Counted from the first letter of the stretch, positions 1-9,495 are shown. The stretch: 64,000 nt of DNA from Sphingobium sp. SCG-1 (GCF_002953135.1 NZ_CP026372.1:1302001-1366000); one strand, 5' to 3'. The notes: a model not told the origin generated them from the letters alone. Translations and numbers: made by a program.

Positions 1-1
1 G

Positions 2-562
2 CTCCACCGCCGCCTGGGCTGGATCGCTGCCGGATGGATGGTTCCGATGCTGGTCCTGGGGTGCATGGTCACCCTCGCTGTTGTGCGGCGGGGTCAGGTG
101 CCGTTCTTCTTCCGACCGTTGCAGTTCCTGATATTAGATCCTGTCACATTATTCGCCTTTGCCGGTTTGACGACTGCGGCGATCCTGTTGCGGCGGCGCA
201 CGCAATGGCATCGGCGTCTGCATTTCTGCGGTATGTCGATATTGCTTGGTCCCGCCGTCGGCCGGCTGTTGCCGATGCCGCTTCTTCAGCCTTGGGCGTG
301 GGAGAGCACATTTGCGGTGATCCTGATCTTTCCGATTGTAGGTGTCTTGGCCGATATCCGGCGCGAGGGGCAAGCTCACCCCGCATGGCGCTGGGGCATT
401 GGGGCGATGATCGCTGCGCTGCTTTTGACGGAGGCGATTACCTACAGCCCCGTGGGCCAAGCAATCTACGTGGGGACAACGAAGGGTTCACCCGGCGCAA
501 GCGTGGCGCCGCTGCAATTCGCACCGCCGCCGACCGATGGCAAAATCACCGGACGGACATGA
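2..562 (+). CDS. Hypothetical multi-pass membrane protein, 5' end outside window
   Basis: The frame is open from base 2, before the first internal ATG at 38, so the true start lies upstream of the window. The visible ~186 residues contain about four to five hydrophobic segments separated by short Arg/His-rich loops (for example LRRRTQWHRRLHFCG), followed by a polar Pro/Thr-rich tail. This looks like an inner membrane protein. I do not recognise a named family and give no function. It converges on the epimerase gene, whose end lies 18 bases away. Confidence 0.6.
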   Translation, partial: LHRRLGWIAAGWMVPMLVLGCMVTLAVVRRGQVPFFFRPLQFLILDPVTLFAFAGLTTAAILLRRRTQWHRRLHFCGMSILLGPAVGRLLPMPLLQPWAWESTFAVILIFPIVGVLADIRREGQAHPAWRWGIGAMIAALLLTEAITYSPVGQAIYVGTTKGSPGASVAPLQFAPPPTDGKITGRT

Positions 563-580
563 ATTCGCGACTGCAGATGC

Positions 581-1555
581 CTAGCCCAAGCCCCACAGCG
601 CGCCGGGCCATAGCATCCCGTCCTTCACCGGCAAGGCACCGTAGCGATCCTTTGCCAGCAGCAGCGCGCCATCCAGATCGATCCAGTCGGCCCCCTGCGC
701 GGCAAGGAAGGCAGGCGCGATGCCGAGCGACGTGCCCAGCATACACCCAAGCATGATCCGCAGCCCGCGTGCCCGCGCCGCTTCGGCCAATGCCAATGCC
801 TCAGTGAGGCCCCCGGCCTTGTCGAGCTTGATATTGACGGCGGAGAAGCCGGTCAGCCGGTCGAGATCCTCGCGCGTATGCACGCTTTCGTCGGCGCAGA
901 AGGGCACCGGTGACTGGACGCCCGCCAGCATGTCCTCCCGCCCATGCGGGATGGGCTGTTCGATGAGTTCGACGCCGAGCGCCGCCAGCGCATTTGCTTC
1001 CGCCGCGATGTCCATCCGGGCCCAGCTTTCATTAGCATCGACGATCAGGCGGGCCGCAGGCGCACCCATGCGCACGGCGGCGATCCGGTCACGGTCGCCT
1101 TCACCCGTGAGCTTGCACTTGAGCAGGCCGAAACCCCGCGCCTCCGCTATTCGTGCATCGGCCTCCATCTGCGTGGGATCGTTGAGGCTGATCGTGAAGG
1201 CGGTCGCGACGGCTTGCGGTTTGGTCAAACCCGCAAGCTGCCATACCGACAAGCCTTGGCGCTTTGCCTCATAATCCCAGAGGGCGCAGTCCAGTGCGTT
1301 GCGCGCCGCGCCGCGGTCCATACGGCTGTTCACGCTCGTGCGATCGAGCGGGCCGCGATAGGCGTTTATCGCCGCCACACAGGATTCCGCCGTCTCCCCG
1401 TCATAGTAGATCGCCGTGCCTTCGCCGCGCCCGCTATGCTGGCCATCGCTGACCGTACACACGACCACGTCGACATGCGTCTTTGCGCCGCGACTGATAA
1501 TAAAGGCGCCCTGTACGGGCCAGCGTTCGACGTTCACGGAAACTATTTCGACCAT
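581..1555 (-). CDS. Dipeptide epimerase (L-Ala-D/L-Glu epimerase type, enolase superfamily)
   Basis: This is a 324-residue protein of the muconate-lactonising subgroup of the enolase superfamily. The expected catalytic set is visible: the KCK lysines (about 146 and 148), metal ligands in VDANES (Asp about 173), EQP (Glu about 199) and ADES (Asp about 222), and the second-face lysine in NIKLDK (about 243). Family members epimerise L-Ala-D-Glu from murein recycling or related N-acyl amino acids (DgcA-like); the exact substrate cannot be read from sequence. The ATG at 1555 gives the normal family length. The neighbours do not narrow the role. Confidence 0.85.
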   Translation of the reverse strand: MVEIVSVNVERWPVQGAFIISRGAKTHVDVVVCTVSDGQHSGRGEGTAIYYDGETAESCVAAINAYRGPLDRTSVNSRMDRGAARNALDCALWDYEAKRQGLSVWQLAGLTKPQAVATAFTISLNDPTQMEADARIAEARGFGLLKCKLTGEGDRDRIAAVRMGAPAARLIVDANESWARMDIAAEANALAALGVELIEQPIPHGREDMLAGVQSPVPFCADESVHTREDLDRLTGFSAVNIKLDKAGGLTEALALAEAARARGLRIMLGCMLGTSLGIAPAFLAAQGADWIDLDGALLLAKDRYGALPVKDGMLWPGALWGLG

Positions 1556-1662
1556 GCAAGTACTTTAGGGGCGTTCATGCGGAACGGAAAGCCCGTGCAG
1601 GCTTTCCCCTGCGCGTCTGTCAGGCTAGAGGACGTGACAAGCCCTAACAGGACATTGATAAC

Positions 1663-2955
1663 GTGACATCACGAGAGCTTACCGGCCTGCTTTCTCTCGC
1701 CGAGAGTGACGCATCGCTTCCTTTTTCCCGCAAGGTAAGCGACTGGGCATGGCGGTTGGCATTCGGAGCGATCGGATGGCCGTGGCTTCTGAAAAGCCTG
1801 CACGGGGGTAGCAAGGCCGACAAGCGCGCGTTGATGACGGCGCTAGGACTTGCCCCCGACGCGCTGCCTCATCTGGGTAGCTGGAAGGCCGATACAGGGT
1901 TCTTGCGCCATATCGTGATGCAGATCGCGCTGTTGCAACCGGGCATTGTGGTCGAGCTAGGCGCAGGTGCCTCGACGCTGGTGGCGGCTAAGGCGCTCGC
2001 GCTACATGGCGGCGGGCAGCTTATCAGCTTCGATCAGCACGCGGGCTTCGTCGATGCGACTCGCGAGTGGCTCGACGACAACGGGCTGTCGGTTGACATC
2101 CGTCATGCGCCGCTGGAGGCGAATGTAGAGGGGTGGCCGGGTCGTTGGTACAGCGTGGATCGTCTGCCAGACCGGATCGACCTTATCATCATCGACGGGC
2201 CGCCGTGGAGCGTGCATCCTATGGTACGCGGCGCGGCAGATAGCCTGTTCCGGCGACTGTCCCCGGGAGGCGTGGTGCTGCTGGACGATGCCGCGCGTCC
2301 GGGCGAGCGCCTTGTGGCGCGGCGGTGGCGGAAGCGCTGGCCAGACATCGACTTCTCACTGTTGCATGACGGCACCAAGGGCACGCTCGTGGGCGTCAAG
2401 CGTGTGGCGGGTGTGCCGCCTGCGCCTGCCAATGATAATGGTGGCGCGTTTCGCCATGCCGCGCGCGCAGCGGGAATTGCGGCGCTGATTGCGCTCGGAT
2501 GGATTGGGAGAGGTGCGCTTGGCGAATTTCCCGACCCGGCGCAGGCCAGCACCACCTTCATCGATGAAGCTGCCGCGTCGCACCGTACCGGGCTATTGCG
2601 GCAGGCGATGGTCTCTCAAGTGGAAAGCACGCATCTCGACAGTGTGGAGATTGCGCGCTCGACAGGGATTCGCTTGCCCAAGCTGCCGGAGGGTTGGCGG
2701 GTGCGCGATGTGCAGCTTTATCCGACGAACAGTTCGCCCGCAGTCGCCCTGTCCCTCACTACGCCGCAGGGCGAGGCCGTGACGCTATTGGCAGGCCGGG
2801 CCGAAACTCCCGCCGACGCAAAGCCCTTAGTGACTAAGCGGGCCAGCGAGAACATTGCATATTGGGAAAATGGCGATCAGGCGCTGGCGCTGACGGGCAC
2901 AATGCCCGCCGAACGCGCGTTGGAGTTGGCTGCGATGCTGGCACGAAATACGTAA
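1663..2955 (+). CDS. Class I methyltransferase domain fused to a membrane-anchored anti-sigma-like C-terminal domain
   Basis: This 430-residue ORF begins with GTG at 1663. Residues about 90-245 form a Rossmann methyltransferase: motif I VVELGAGAST (about 96-105), the acidic strand LISFDQ, and motif IV LIIIDGPP (about 174-181). After a PPAPANDNGG linker there is one hydrophobic segment (about 265-285). Residues about 295-430 then resemble the extracytoplasmic part of alphaproteobacterial anti-sigma factors, with an LPEGWRV segment and a late IAYWENGDQALAL segment. No zinc-finger sigma-binding domain and no adjacent sigma gene are present. The methyltransferase half is secure; the anti-sigma resemblance is from memory of the family and is less certain. 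Substrate is unknown. Confidence 0.7.
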   Translation: MTSRELTGLLSLAESDASLPFSRKVSDWAWRLAFGAIGWPWLLKSLHGGSKADKRALMTALGLAPDALPHLGSWKADTGFLRHIVMQIALLQPGIVVELGAGASTLVAAKALALHGGGQLISFDQHAGFVDATREWLDDNGLSVDIRHAPLEANVEGWPGRWYSVDRLPDRIDLIIIDGPPWSVHPMVRGAADSLFRRLSPGGVVLLDDAARPGERLVARRWRKRWPDIDFSLLHDGTKGTLVGVKRVAGVPPAPANDNGGAFRHAARAAGIAALIALGWIGRGALGEFPDPAQASTTFIDEAAASHRTGLLRQAMVSQVESTHLDSVEIARSTGIRLPKLPEGWRVRDVQLYPTNSSPAVALSLTTPQGEAVTLLAGRAETPADAKPLVTKRASENIAYWENGDQALALTGTMPAERALELAAMLARNT

Positions 2956-3007
2956 GCCAGATAGGATGCCGCGCAGCCGCATCGGCCGGGGTCGCCGACC
3001 GACAAGT

Positions 3008-4231
3008 TCAATTGTTGTGCGCGCGAATCCAGTCTTCTACGATCGGCGCGATCTTCATTCGCCACTTGCTGCCATTGAAGATGCCGTAATGGCCAGCGCC
3101 TTCGGCCATGTAATATTTCTTGTGTTCGTCAGGCAGGTTGGTTGCAATCGTCAGCGCGGCCTTGGTCTGACCCAGGCCTGAGATGTCGTCCCGCTCGCCC
3201 TCAATCGCCAACAGGCCGATGTCGGTGATCGCGGCAGGATCGACCCGCACGTCGCGATGCATCAACTCGCCCTTCGGCAGGCTGTGCTTCTGGAACACTT
3301 CGCTGACGGTTTGCAGGTAGAATTCGGCGGTCATATCGCAGACCGAGCGATACTCCTCGTAGAACTTCTTCGTCGCGTCTGCGCTTTCCTCGTCGCCATC
3401 GACCAGATGCTTGAACATTTCCCAATGGCTCATCAAGTGATCGCCAAGATTCATGGTCATGAACCCGGCAAGCTGCATGAAGCCGGGATAGACGCGGCGG
3501 CCATTGCCCGGATAATTGAACGGAACCGTCGCGACAACATTCTGCTCGAACCAGGTAAGCGGCCGCTCGGTGGCCAGCGTGTTGACAGCAGTGGGGGCTT
3601 CACGCGTGTCGATCGGACCACCCATCATGGTGAGGGTGCGCGGCTTGGCGGGATGGTTGCTCGCCGACATCAGCGCCGCAGCAGCGTAACTCGGCACCGA
3701 TGGCTGGCAAACAGCAAGCATATGTGCACCGGGACCGATATGCTCCAGCCATTCGATCAGATAATCGATGTAGTCGTCCAGGTCGAAGCCGCCCTCAGAC
3801 GTGGGCACATTGCGGGCATCACGCCAGTCCGTGATCCACACGTCATGCCCAGGCAGCATCCGTTGTACTGTACCACGCAGCAGGGTTGCATAGTGGCCGG
3901 ACATCGGCGCGACGATCAGCAGCTTTGGATCATTTTCGCTCGCTCCCTCGCGGAGGAAGTGGCGCAACTGGCCGAATGGCTTACGCGCTTCGATAACCTC
4001 CGTGACTGGCGTCGAGCGCCCATCGATGGTCGTCTCGGGAAGATCGAATGCAGGTTTGCCGCGCGTTGCCGAGGCGTGCGCGAACACGTCCAGCGCGGAA
4101 GCGAGAATGGGGCCGGCTCCGAAGTAGGAGAAGGGGTTGGCGGGGTTGCTGAGTATCTCTGCACCCGCATTGGCGATGGCGCTTGCCCCTGCCAGCAGGC
4201 TGCGTTGAAACTCATATGCGTTATAAAGCAT
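3008..4231 (-). CDS. phaZ: Intracellular polyhydroxyalkanoate depolymerase
   Basis: The product (about 407 residues from the ATG at 4231) hydrolyses stored polyhydroxybutyrate granules in the cytoplasm. Family marks include the MLYNAYEFQRS start, the NPANPFSYFG segment, and the LIVAPMSGHYATLLR and VWITDWRDARNVP blocks typical of the PHB depolymerase C-terminal family. The VCQPSVP segment takes the place of the nucleophile elbow. An in-frame upstream start at 4300 would add 23 residues unlike the family, so 4231 is preferred. It converges with the methyltransferase fusion gene. No PHA synthase or phasin lies nearby. Confidence 0.9.
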   Translation of the reverse strand: MLYNAYEFQRSLLAGASAIANAGAEILSNPANPFSYFGAGPILASALDVFAHASATRGKPAFDLPETTIDGRSTPVTEVIEARKPFGQLRHFLREGASENDPKLLIVAPMSGHYATLLRGTVQRMLPGHDVWITDWRDARNVPTSEGGFDLDDYIDYLIEWLEHIGPGAHMLAVCQPSVPSYAAAALMSASNHPAKPRTLTMMGGPIDTREAPTAVNTLATERPLTWFEQNVVATVPFNYPGNGRRVYPGFMQLAGFMTMNLGDHLMSHWEMFKHLVDGDEESADATKKFYEEYRSVCDMTAEFYLQTVSEVFQKHSLPKGELMHRDVRVDPAAITDIGLLAIEGERDDISGLGQTKAALTIATNLPDEHKKYYMAEGAGHYGIFNGSKWRMKIAPIVEDWIRAHNN

Positions 4232-4431
4232 GGCTACCCGATGTCCTTCGTTAATGGGGCCGTTACGATAATACCGACCAAAGCCTTTTCTGTTTCGCAC
4301 AGCAACATAAATTAATCGATTTCATAATTCGGTTAACCCGATCTGATGTTCGATTTGAGGTACGCGGGCGTGTCGCCATGCTCACGGCGATTGCGATTGA
4401 GTGGCTTCTAACGGCCTGCTAAGTCGCAGCG

Positions 4432-6260
4432 ATGAGTAGGGACAGCAGGCAAGACACGGCCTCCAGCGGCGCAACTGCGCAATCGGCAAACGAGGAGAGC
4501 GCTCCGCGGACCAGCAAACTCGCAAGCCTTGGAATGCTATGGCATTTTGCCAGGAATTATCCCGGTAGGCTGGCTGCTGCAATGATAGCGCTCGTCTGCG
4601 CAGCGTCTGCTACTCTAGCGATTCCTAGTGGCTTCCGGCTTGTGATTGATCGTGGATTCGGGGCCAGCGGCGGCGGGGGGATATCGGGCGGTGGTTCCAG
4701 TATCTGCTGCTGATTGTCGTCATCCTGGGTATTTCGACGGCTTGCCGTTTTTATTTCGTCTCCTGGATCGGCGAGCGGGTGGTGGCCGATGTTCGTACCG
4801 CAGTGCAGCGCAATCTGCTGCGCATGGCGCCCCGATTCTTTGAGGAGAATCGTCCTTCGGAAATCTCCTCGCGTATGACATCGGACACTGCCGTTATTGA
4901 GCAGGTCGTCGGCGCGACCGTTTCCGTGGCGTTGCGCAATCTCGTGATGGGCGTGCTCGGCGTCGGCTATATGATCGTGCTCGCGCCTAAGCTTGCTGGC
5001 ATGATGCTGTTGGGCATTCCACTGGTCATCCTGCCGATCGTGTTCATGGGTCGCCGGGTGCGGGTTCTCTCTCGCAGCAGTCAGGATCGACTGGCCGATA
5101 TCGGCAGCATCACGTCCGAAGTTCTAAGTGCGATGCGGATCGTGCAGTCCTTCGGTCAGCAAGAGCGCGAGGCCGCCCGTTTTTCGGCTGCGGTCGAGAG
5201 CGGCTTCCAGACGGCCCGTCGCCGCATTCGCCTGCGGGCCATCATGACCGGTGTCGTCATCAGCCTGATCTTCGGTGCGGTTACGCTTATTATGTGGCAG
5301 GGCGCGATCGATGTCGCGAGTGGCAAGCTGTCGGGTGGGAGCATTGCTGCTTTCGTGCTGACGAGCGGGATTGTCGCAGGGGCTTTCGGTTCGCTCACCG
5401 AGACTTGGGGCGACTTGCTCCGGGGCGCGGGCGCGGCGGAGCGACTGAACGAACTGATGACCGCAGTGCCGGAAATTGCTGCGCCTGTGTTTGCGCAGCC
5501 CATTCCCGATAGGACGCAGGCGACGCTGGCGTTCCAGAACGTCACCTTCCGCTATCCGACCAGGCCCGACATGAGCGCCCTGGATGATTTCACGCTGGTC
5601 GTGGAGCCGGGTGAGACTGTGGCGGTGGTCGGGCCGTCCGGCGCAGGCAAGTCGACGCTCATCCAGCTCGCGCAACGTTTCTACGATCCGCAAGGCGGCC
5701 ACGTAACTTTGAACAGGGTCGACATGAGGGATGCCGATCCGGCGGACGTCCGCGCCATGATGGCGCTGGTGCCGCAGGAAAGTGTGATCTTTGCCGCATC
5801 GGCACGCGACAATCTGCGCTATGGCAATTGGGACGCCAGTGATGAACGCATTTGGGAGGCAGCACGTGCGGCCCATGCCGACGAGTTCCTGCGCAGCCTG
5901 CCGCAGGGTCTCGACAGCTTCATGGGCGAGGCGGGAACGCGCCTGTCGGGCGGGCAGCGGCAGCGCATGGCGATTGCCCGCGCGCTGCTGCGCGACGCGC
6001 CGATCCTGTTACTGGACGAAGCTACATCTGCATTGGACGCGCAGTCGGAGAGACTGGTGCAGGATGCGCTCGACACCTTGATGCACGGCCGCACCACAAT
6101 CGTGATCGCGCATCGCCTTGCGACCATTCGAGCGGCGGACCGTATCGTCGTGATGGACCACGGCCGGATCGTTGAGCAGGGAAGCCATGCGACGCTCAAT
6201 GCGCAGGGCGGGCTGTATGCGAAACTGGCGCGCTTGCAATTCCATGATGAGGCGGCCTGA
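4432..6260 (+). pseudogene. MsbA-like ABC exporter (fused permease-ATPase), frameshifted
   Basis: Two frames together encode one half-transporter of about 609 residues. Frame 1 (from ATG 4432) carries the N-terminus and first membrane helix up to RLVIDRGFGASGG. The same protein continues in frame 3 from about 4680 as DIGRWFQYLLLIVVILG, then ISTACRFYFVSWIGERVVADV. Adding one G to the G6 run at 4675-4680 joins them. The ATPase part is intact: Walker A GPSGAGKST, Q-loop VPQES, signature LSGGQRQ, Walker B ILLLDEATSALD and H-loop AHR. As sequenced, translation ends at 4713, or restarts at GTG 4779 without the first helices. A sequencing error, slippage or true inactivation are all possible. Family members export lipids or drugs. 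Confidence 0.85.
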
Positions 6261-6328
6261 CCACTAGTCATTGCATCGGAGTGCAGGGCCAGGCACTTTG
6301 CCTCCTAGCGCAACGACGGGGGACGCCG

Positions 6329-6787
6329 ATGAAGAAGTGGTTCAAGCTAACGGCAATGATAGCGATGACGGTAACTCCCGGTCTCGCGGCGACACAGTCC
6401 GAGCCAGCCAAGGCCGGCGTTACGGGGTTGGGCGCTCAAGTAGCGGGTCGCCCGTTCACGCCCGCCGTACGCGCCGGCGACACGCTTTACCTTTCGGGAC
6501 AGCTTGGAACCGCGGCGGACGGCGCATTACCAGCGGATTTCGAGACGCAGGCGCGCAATGTGATGGTCAATGTGGGCAAGGCGGCGTCGCTAGGCGGCGC
6601 GACCATGGACGATCTCGTGAAGTGTACCGTGATGTTGAGCGACATGAAGCTGTGGCCCAAATTCAATGAGATATACGCGACCTATTTCAAGGCGGATCGT
6701 TTGCCCGCCCGAAGCGCCTTTGGCACGAACGGTCTTGCTCTGGGGGCATTGGTCGAAGTGGAATGCATTGCGTACAAACCGCAATGA
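6329..6787 (+). CDS. RidA family protein with an export signal
   Basis: This 152-residue protein belongs to the RidA/YjgF/UK114 family, whose cytosolic members hydrolyse reactive 2-aminoacrylate enamine/imine intermediates. The body shows the family pattern, with YLSGQLG near the N-terminal half and the conserved ARS arginine in the LPARSAFG segment near the C-terminus. The start at 6329 gives MKKWFKLTAMIAMTVTPGLAA, a good Sec signal peptide, so this copy probably acts in the periplasm. An upstream in-frame start at 6281 would bury the signal and is less likely. It lies 69 bases downstream of the ABC exporter on the same strand. Confidence 0.88.
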   Translation: MKKWFKLTAMIAMTVTPGLAATQSEPAKAGVTGLGAQVAGRPFTPAVRAGDTLYLSGQLGTAADGALPADFETQARNVMVNVGKAASLGGATMDDLVKCTVMLSDMKLWPKFNEIYATYFKADRLPARSAFGTNGLALGALVEVECIAYKPQ

Positions 6788-6883
6788 AGCGGAACATCTG
6801 GCGTATACTCTTTCCGCCACGTAAGCCGTTTGTCGCATTGGCGCGGTAAGGCGTCTGCATCCGATCAATTGAGGAGATTCATC

Positions 6884-7315
6884 ATGGCGATCAAAAGAAG
6901 TGCGTCGGCAGTCTGGAGCGGCGGCCTGAAAGACGGCAAGGGTGCTATCTCCACCGAGAGCGGTGCATTGGACGCCCGTCCCTATGGTTTTGCGATGCGC
7001 TTCGAGGGCGTGAAAGGTACCAATCCCGAAGAACTGATCGGCGCGGCGCACGCGGGATGCTTCACCATGGCGCTCTCTTTGATTTTGGGCGAGGCCGGGC
7101 TGACGGCCGAAAAGATGGAGACGAAGGCGGTCGTAACGCTGGAGCAAAGCGACGGCGGTTTTTCGATTCCAGCCATCGCCCTGACGCTGACGGCGAAGAT
7201 CCCCGGCACGGATGACGAGACGTTCCAGGATCTGGCGGCCAAGGCGAAGGCGAACTGCCCGGTTTCCAAGCTGCTGAAAGCGGACATTACGCTCGACGCG
7301 ACACTGGAAGACTGA
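6884..7315 (+). CDS. osmC: OsmC family peroxiredoxin
   Basis: This 143-residue protein reduces organic hydroperoxides with a pair of cysteines, which are visible in AAHAGCFTMAL (about Cys59) and ANCPVSKLL (about Cys125). The start MAIKRSASAVWSG is typical of OsmC, and GAGGAG sits just upstream of ATG 6884, so the longer frame from 6830 is not the start. It is cytoplasmic and related to oxidative or osmotic stress. It follows the exported RidA gene on the same strand with about 96 bases between them. Confidence 0.93.
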   Translation: MAIKRSASAVWSGGLKDGKGAISTESGALDARPYGFAMRFEGVKGTNPEELIGAAHAGCFTMALSLILGEAGLTAEKMETKAVVTLEQSDGGFSIPAIALTLTAKIPGTDDETFQDLAAKAKANCPVSKLLKADITLDATLED

Positions 7316-7341
7316 TCTTTGAATTAGGGTAGTGAAATGCA

Positions 7342-7365
7342 ACCGATCATGCCTATATGATCGGT
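7342..7365. promoter_or_regulatory. Perfect 9-bp inverted repeat at the start of the LLM oxidoreductase gene
   Basis: ACCGATCAT (7342-7350) and ATGATCGGT (7357-7365) are exact reverse complements with a 6-base spacer. The right arm contains the upstream ATG at 7357 and ends at the base before the ATG at 7366. It could be an operator or an mRNA hairpin covering the start region. No Shine-Dalgarno sequence is seen between the arm and either ATG. Confidence 0.4.
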
Positions 7366-8370
7366 ATGACCAAGCTTTCCCTTCTCGACCTTGTTCCTGT
7401 AACGGAGGGCAGCGACGTCGCCACTGCTCTGGCGAACGCTGCCGACTACGCCCGCACCGCGGAAACGCTGGGCTATCAGCGATACTGGACTGCCGAACAT
7501 CATGGCATGCCCGGTATCGCTTCGGCGGCGACCTCGGTTGTGCTGGCTGCGATCGGGGCGGCGACGTCTACCATCCGCATCGGGGCGGGCGGGATCATGC
7601 TTCCCAACCATGCGCCGCTGGCCATTGCCGAGCAATTCGGCACATTGGAAGCGCTGTATCCGGGTCGTGTGGATCTCGGCTTCGGGCGTGCACCGGGGTC
7701 GGATCAGCGGGTGGCACAGGCGATGCGGCGCAACCTTGCAGGCGGCGCTGACCAGTTCCCGCGCGATGTGATGGAAGTGCAAGCCTATTTCGCGGGCGAC
7801 GATCGCCTGGGCTTCACCGCCACCCCCGGCGCGGGGGCAAATGTGCCGCTATGGATATTGGGGTCGAGCCTGTACGGCGCGCAGCTCGCGGCGGCACTCG
7901 GCCTGCCTTACGCCTTCGCTTCGCACTTTGCACCTGATGCGCTGGACAGTGCGCTGGCGATTTATCGTCGTGATTTCCGCCCGTCCGCGCAACTCGACAA
8001 GCCCTATGCGATGGCTGGCTTTAACATTTTTGCGGCGGACACGCGTGAGGACGCAAAACTGCTGGCGACGTCCATGATGCAGACGGTCGTGGCATTACGG
8101 ACCGGCACGCCCGGAAGAATGCCGCCGCCGATCAGCGGATATTACGAGTCACTTCCGCCCCAACTGCAATCAATGGTGAACAACTTCCTGTCCTGTTCGG
8201 CCATCGGAACGCACGACGATGTGGCGCGCGATCTGTCGGCCTTTGTCGAGCGGACGCAGGTTGACGAGGTGATGGTGACGGGGGCCACTTTCGATCCCAA
8301 CGCACGCAAGCGTTCCATCACGATCGCCATGGAGGCGGCACAGAGCCTCGGCCTGGCCAAGGCGGCGTAA
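7366..8370 (+). CDS. LLM class flavin-dependent oxidoreductase (MsnO8-like)
   Basis: The 334-residue product is a bacterial-luciferase-like TIM barrel that would use reduced FMN (F420 is unlikely in this host). Typical blocks are KLSLLDLVPV at the start, RYWTAEHHGMPGIASAA, IRIGAGGIMLPNHAPL, EQFGTLEALYPGRVDLGFGR and APGSDQ. Substrate is unknown. The start may be 7366 or three codons earlier at 7357, where an inverted repeat overlaps. It converges with the acyltransferase gene; only three bases separate the stop codons. Confidence 0.88.
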   Translation: MTKLSLLDLVPVTEGSDVATALANAADYARTAETLGYQRYWTAEHHGMPGIASAATSVVLAAIGAATSTIRIGAGGIMLPNHAPLAIAEQFGTLEALYPGRVDLGFGRAPGSDQRVAQAMRRNLAGGADQFPRDVMEVQAYFAGDDRLGFTATPGAGANVPLWILGSSLYGAQLAAALGLPYAFASHFAPDALDSALAIYRRDFRPSAQLDKPYAMAGFNIFAADTREDAKLLATSMMQTVVALRTGTPGRMPPPISGYYESLPPQLQSMVNNFLSCSAIGTHDDVARDLSAFVERTQVDEVMVTGATFDPNARKRSITIAMEAAQSLGLAKAA

Positions 8371-8373
8371 GCG

Positions 8374-9495
8374 TTAGACCGTAACGGCTGTTTGCGCCTT
8401 CCGTCCTTGCTTGGGCGGGACAGCGAGTCTTCCGCCGCTCAGGATGTGCGCCGTCGTCGGGGAGATCGCCATGATGATGTGGGCTAAAGCGATCGATGCT
8501 CCAAGGACCAGAAGCGGCTGAACCATCAGGAAAGTAGGATAGAGTGGCGATCCGACCGGGCCGATCCATTCACCAAGCAGCGGCCCGCCGATCCAGATCA
8601 GTGTTACATGGCAGCAAAAGAGAAAGAACGCATAAGGCTCCAGCGCCAGTAGCGCACTTCGGGCGCGCGATGTGGCGAGGGCACTGGCGACCTTCCAGAA
8701 GAACAAAGCGGCGGCGACGCGCGTGAGAAGATCGAGCGCTGCCATGGCCTGCCCATGTGTCGTGATGAATGGTGCCGGGGGTAGCGATAGCGCGATCTTC
8801 ACCGGTACGAGCAGCAGGAACGGTGCAAATGCCATGACTGCGGGGAGCGTAGAAGCGCGCTCCGCCAGCGACAGCCGCCGGGCGACCATGCCGAACAGAA
8901 AGAAGAACAAGATTAGAGGGCGGAGAAGCAGCGGTTGCGGCCATTCCCCGATCGTCAGTATCGCGACGCTCGCCGCAATAAGCGCCATGCCCTTCACCGG
9001 TATTCGAACTAACAGCGGCGCAGCCAACATGCAGACGAAGAGGTCGCGCAGGAACGGCATTTGGACGTTGATGTCGGGCGGCCTAGTGAGGGCCAAAAGT
9101 TCTTCGGCGAGCCAACCAATCGATTGCGGCTGTGGAGCCAGGATCAAGCCCGCATAAGCAGCGCCAGAGACGCAGATGATCGCGATGGCATTCCACAGCA
9201 CCATTGGCAGCAATATGGTGCGTGCCTTGCCAGCTATGAAGCTGTGCCATTCTTGCGTGCGTCGCGATCCTGCGACGAGATAGCCGGAGATCATGCCAAG
9301 CAGCGGCACTGCGCTCTTTCCCAGACCCTCCATCAGCGTCCAGCGGAAGATTTCCTGACCGCTACCGACGAGTTGCGCCAGTTCCTCGCCAGTGCGTCCG
9401 GTCCAGGCATGAACATAGACGACGCCGAGTATGCAGATCACGCGCGCTATGGCGATGGCGTCATTGCGGGCGGGGGATCGTGACGTGATCGGCAA
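8374..9495 (-). CDS. Acyltransferase family 3 membrane protein
   Basis: This protein of about 373 residues has roughly ten hydrophobic segments and the family start DAIAIARVICILGVVYVHAW, with a conserved His in the first helix. Such proteins O-acylate sugars of surface polysaccharides or lipids at the inner membrane. The frame starts with TTG at 9495; no in-frame ATG fits the N-terminus. No polysaccharide genes flank it, so the acceptor is unknown. Confidence 0.82.
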   Translation of the reverse strand: MPITSRSPARNDAIAIARVICILGVVYVHAWTGRTGEELAQLVGSGQEIFRWTLMEGLGKSAVPLLGMISGYLVAGSRRTQEWHSFIAGKARTILLPMVLWNAIAIICVSGAAYAGLILAPQPQSIGWLAEELLALTRPPDINVQMPFLRDLFVCMLAAPLLVRIPVKGMALIAASVAILTIGEWPQPLLLRPLILFFFLFGMVARRLSLAERASTLPAVMAFAPFLLLVPVKIALSLPPAPFITTHGQAMAALDLLTRVAAALFFWKVASALATSRARSALLALEPYAFFLFCCHVTLIWIGGPLLGEWIGPVGSPLYPTFLMVQPLLVLGASIALAHIIMAISPTTAHILSGGRLAVPPKQGRKAQTAVTV

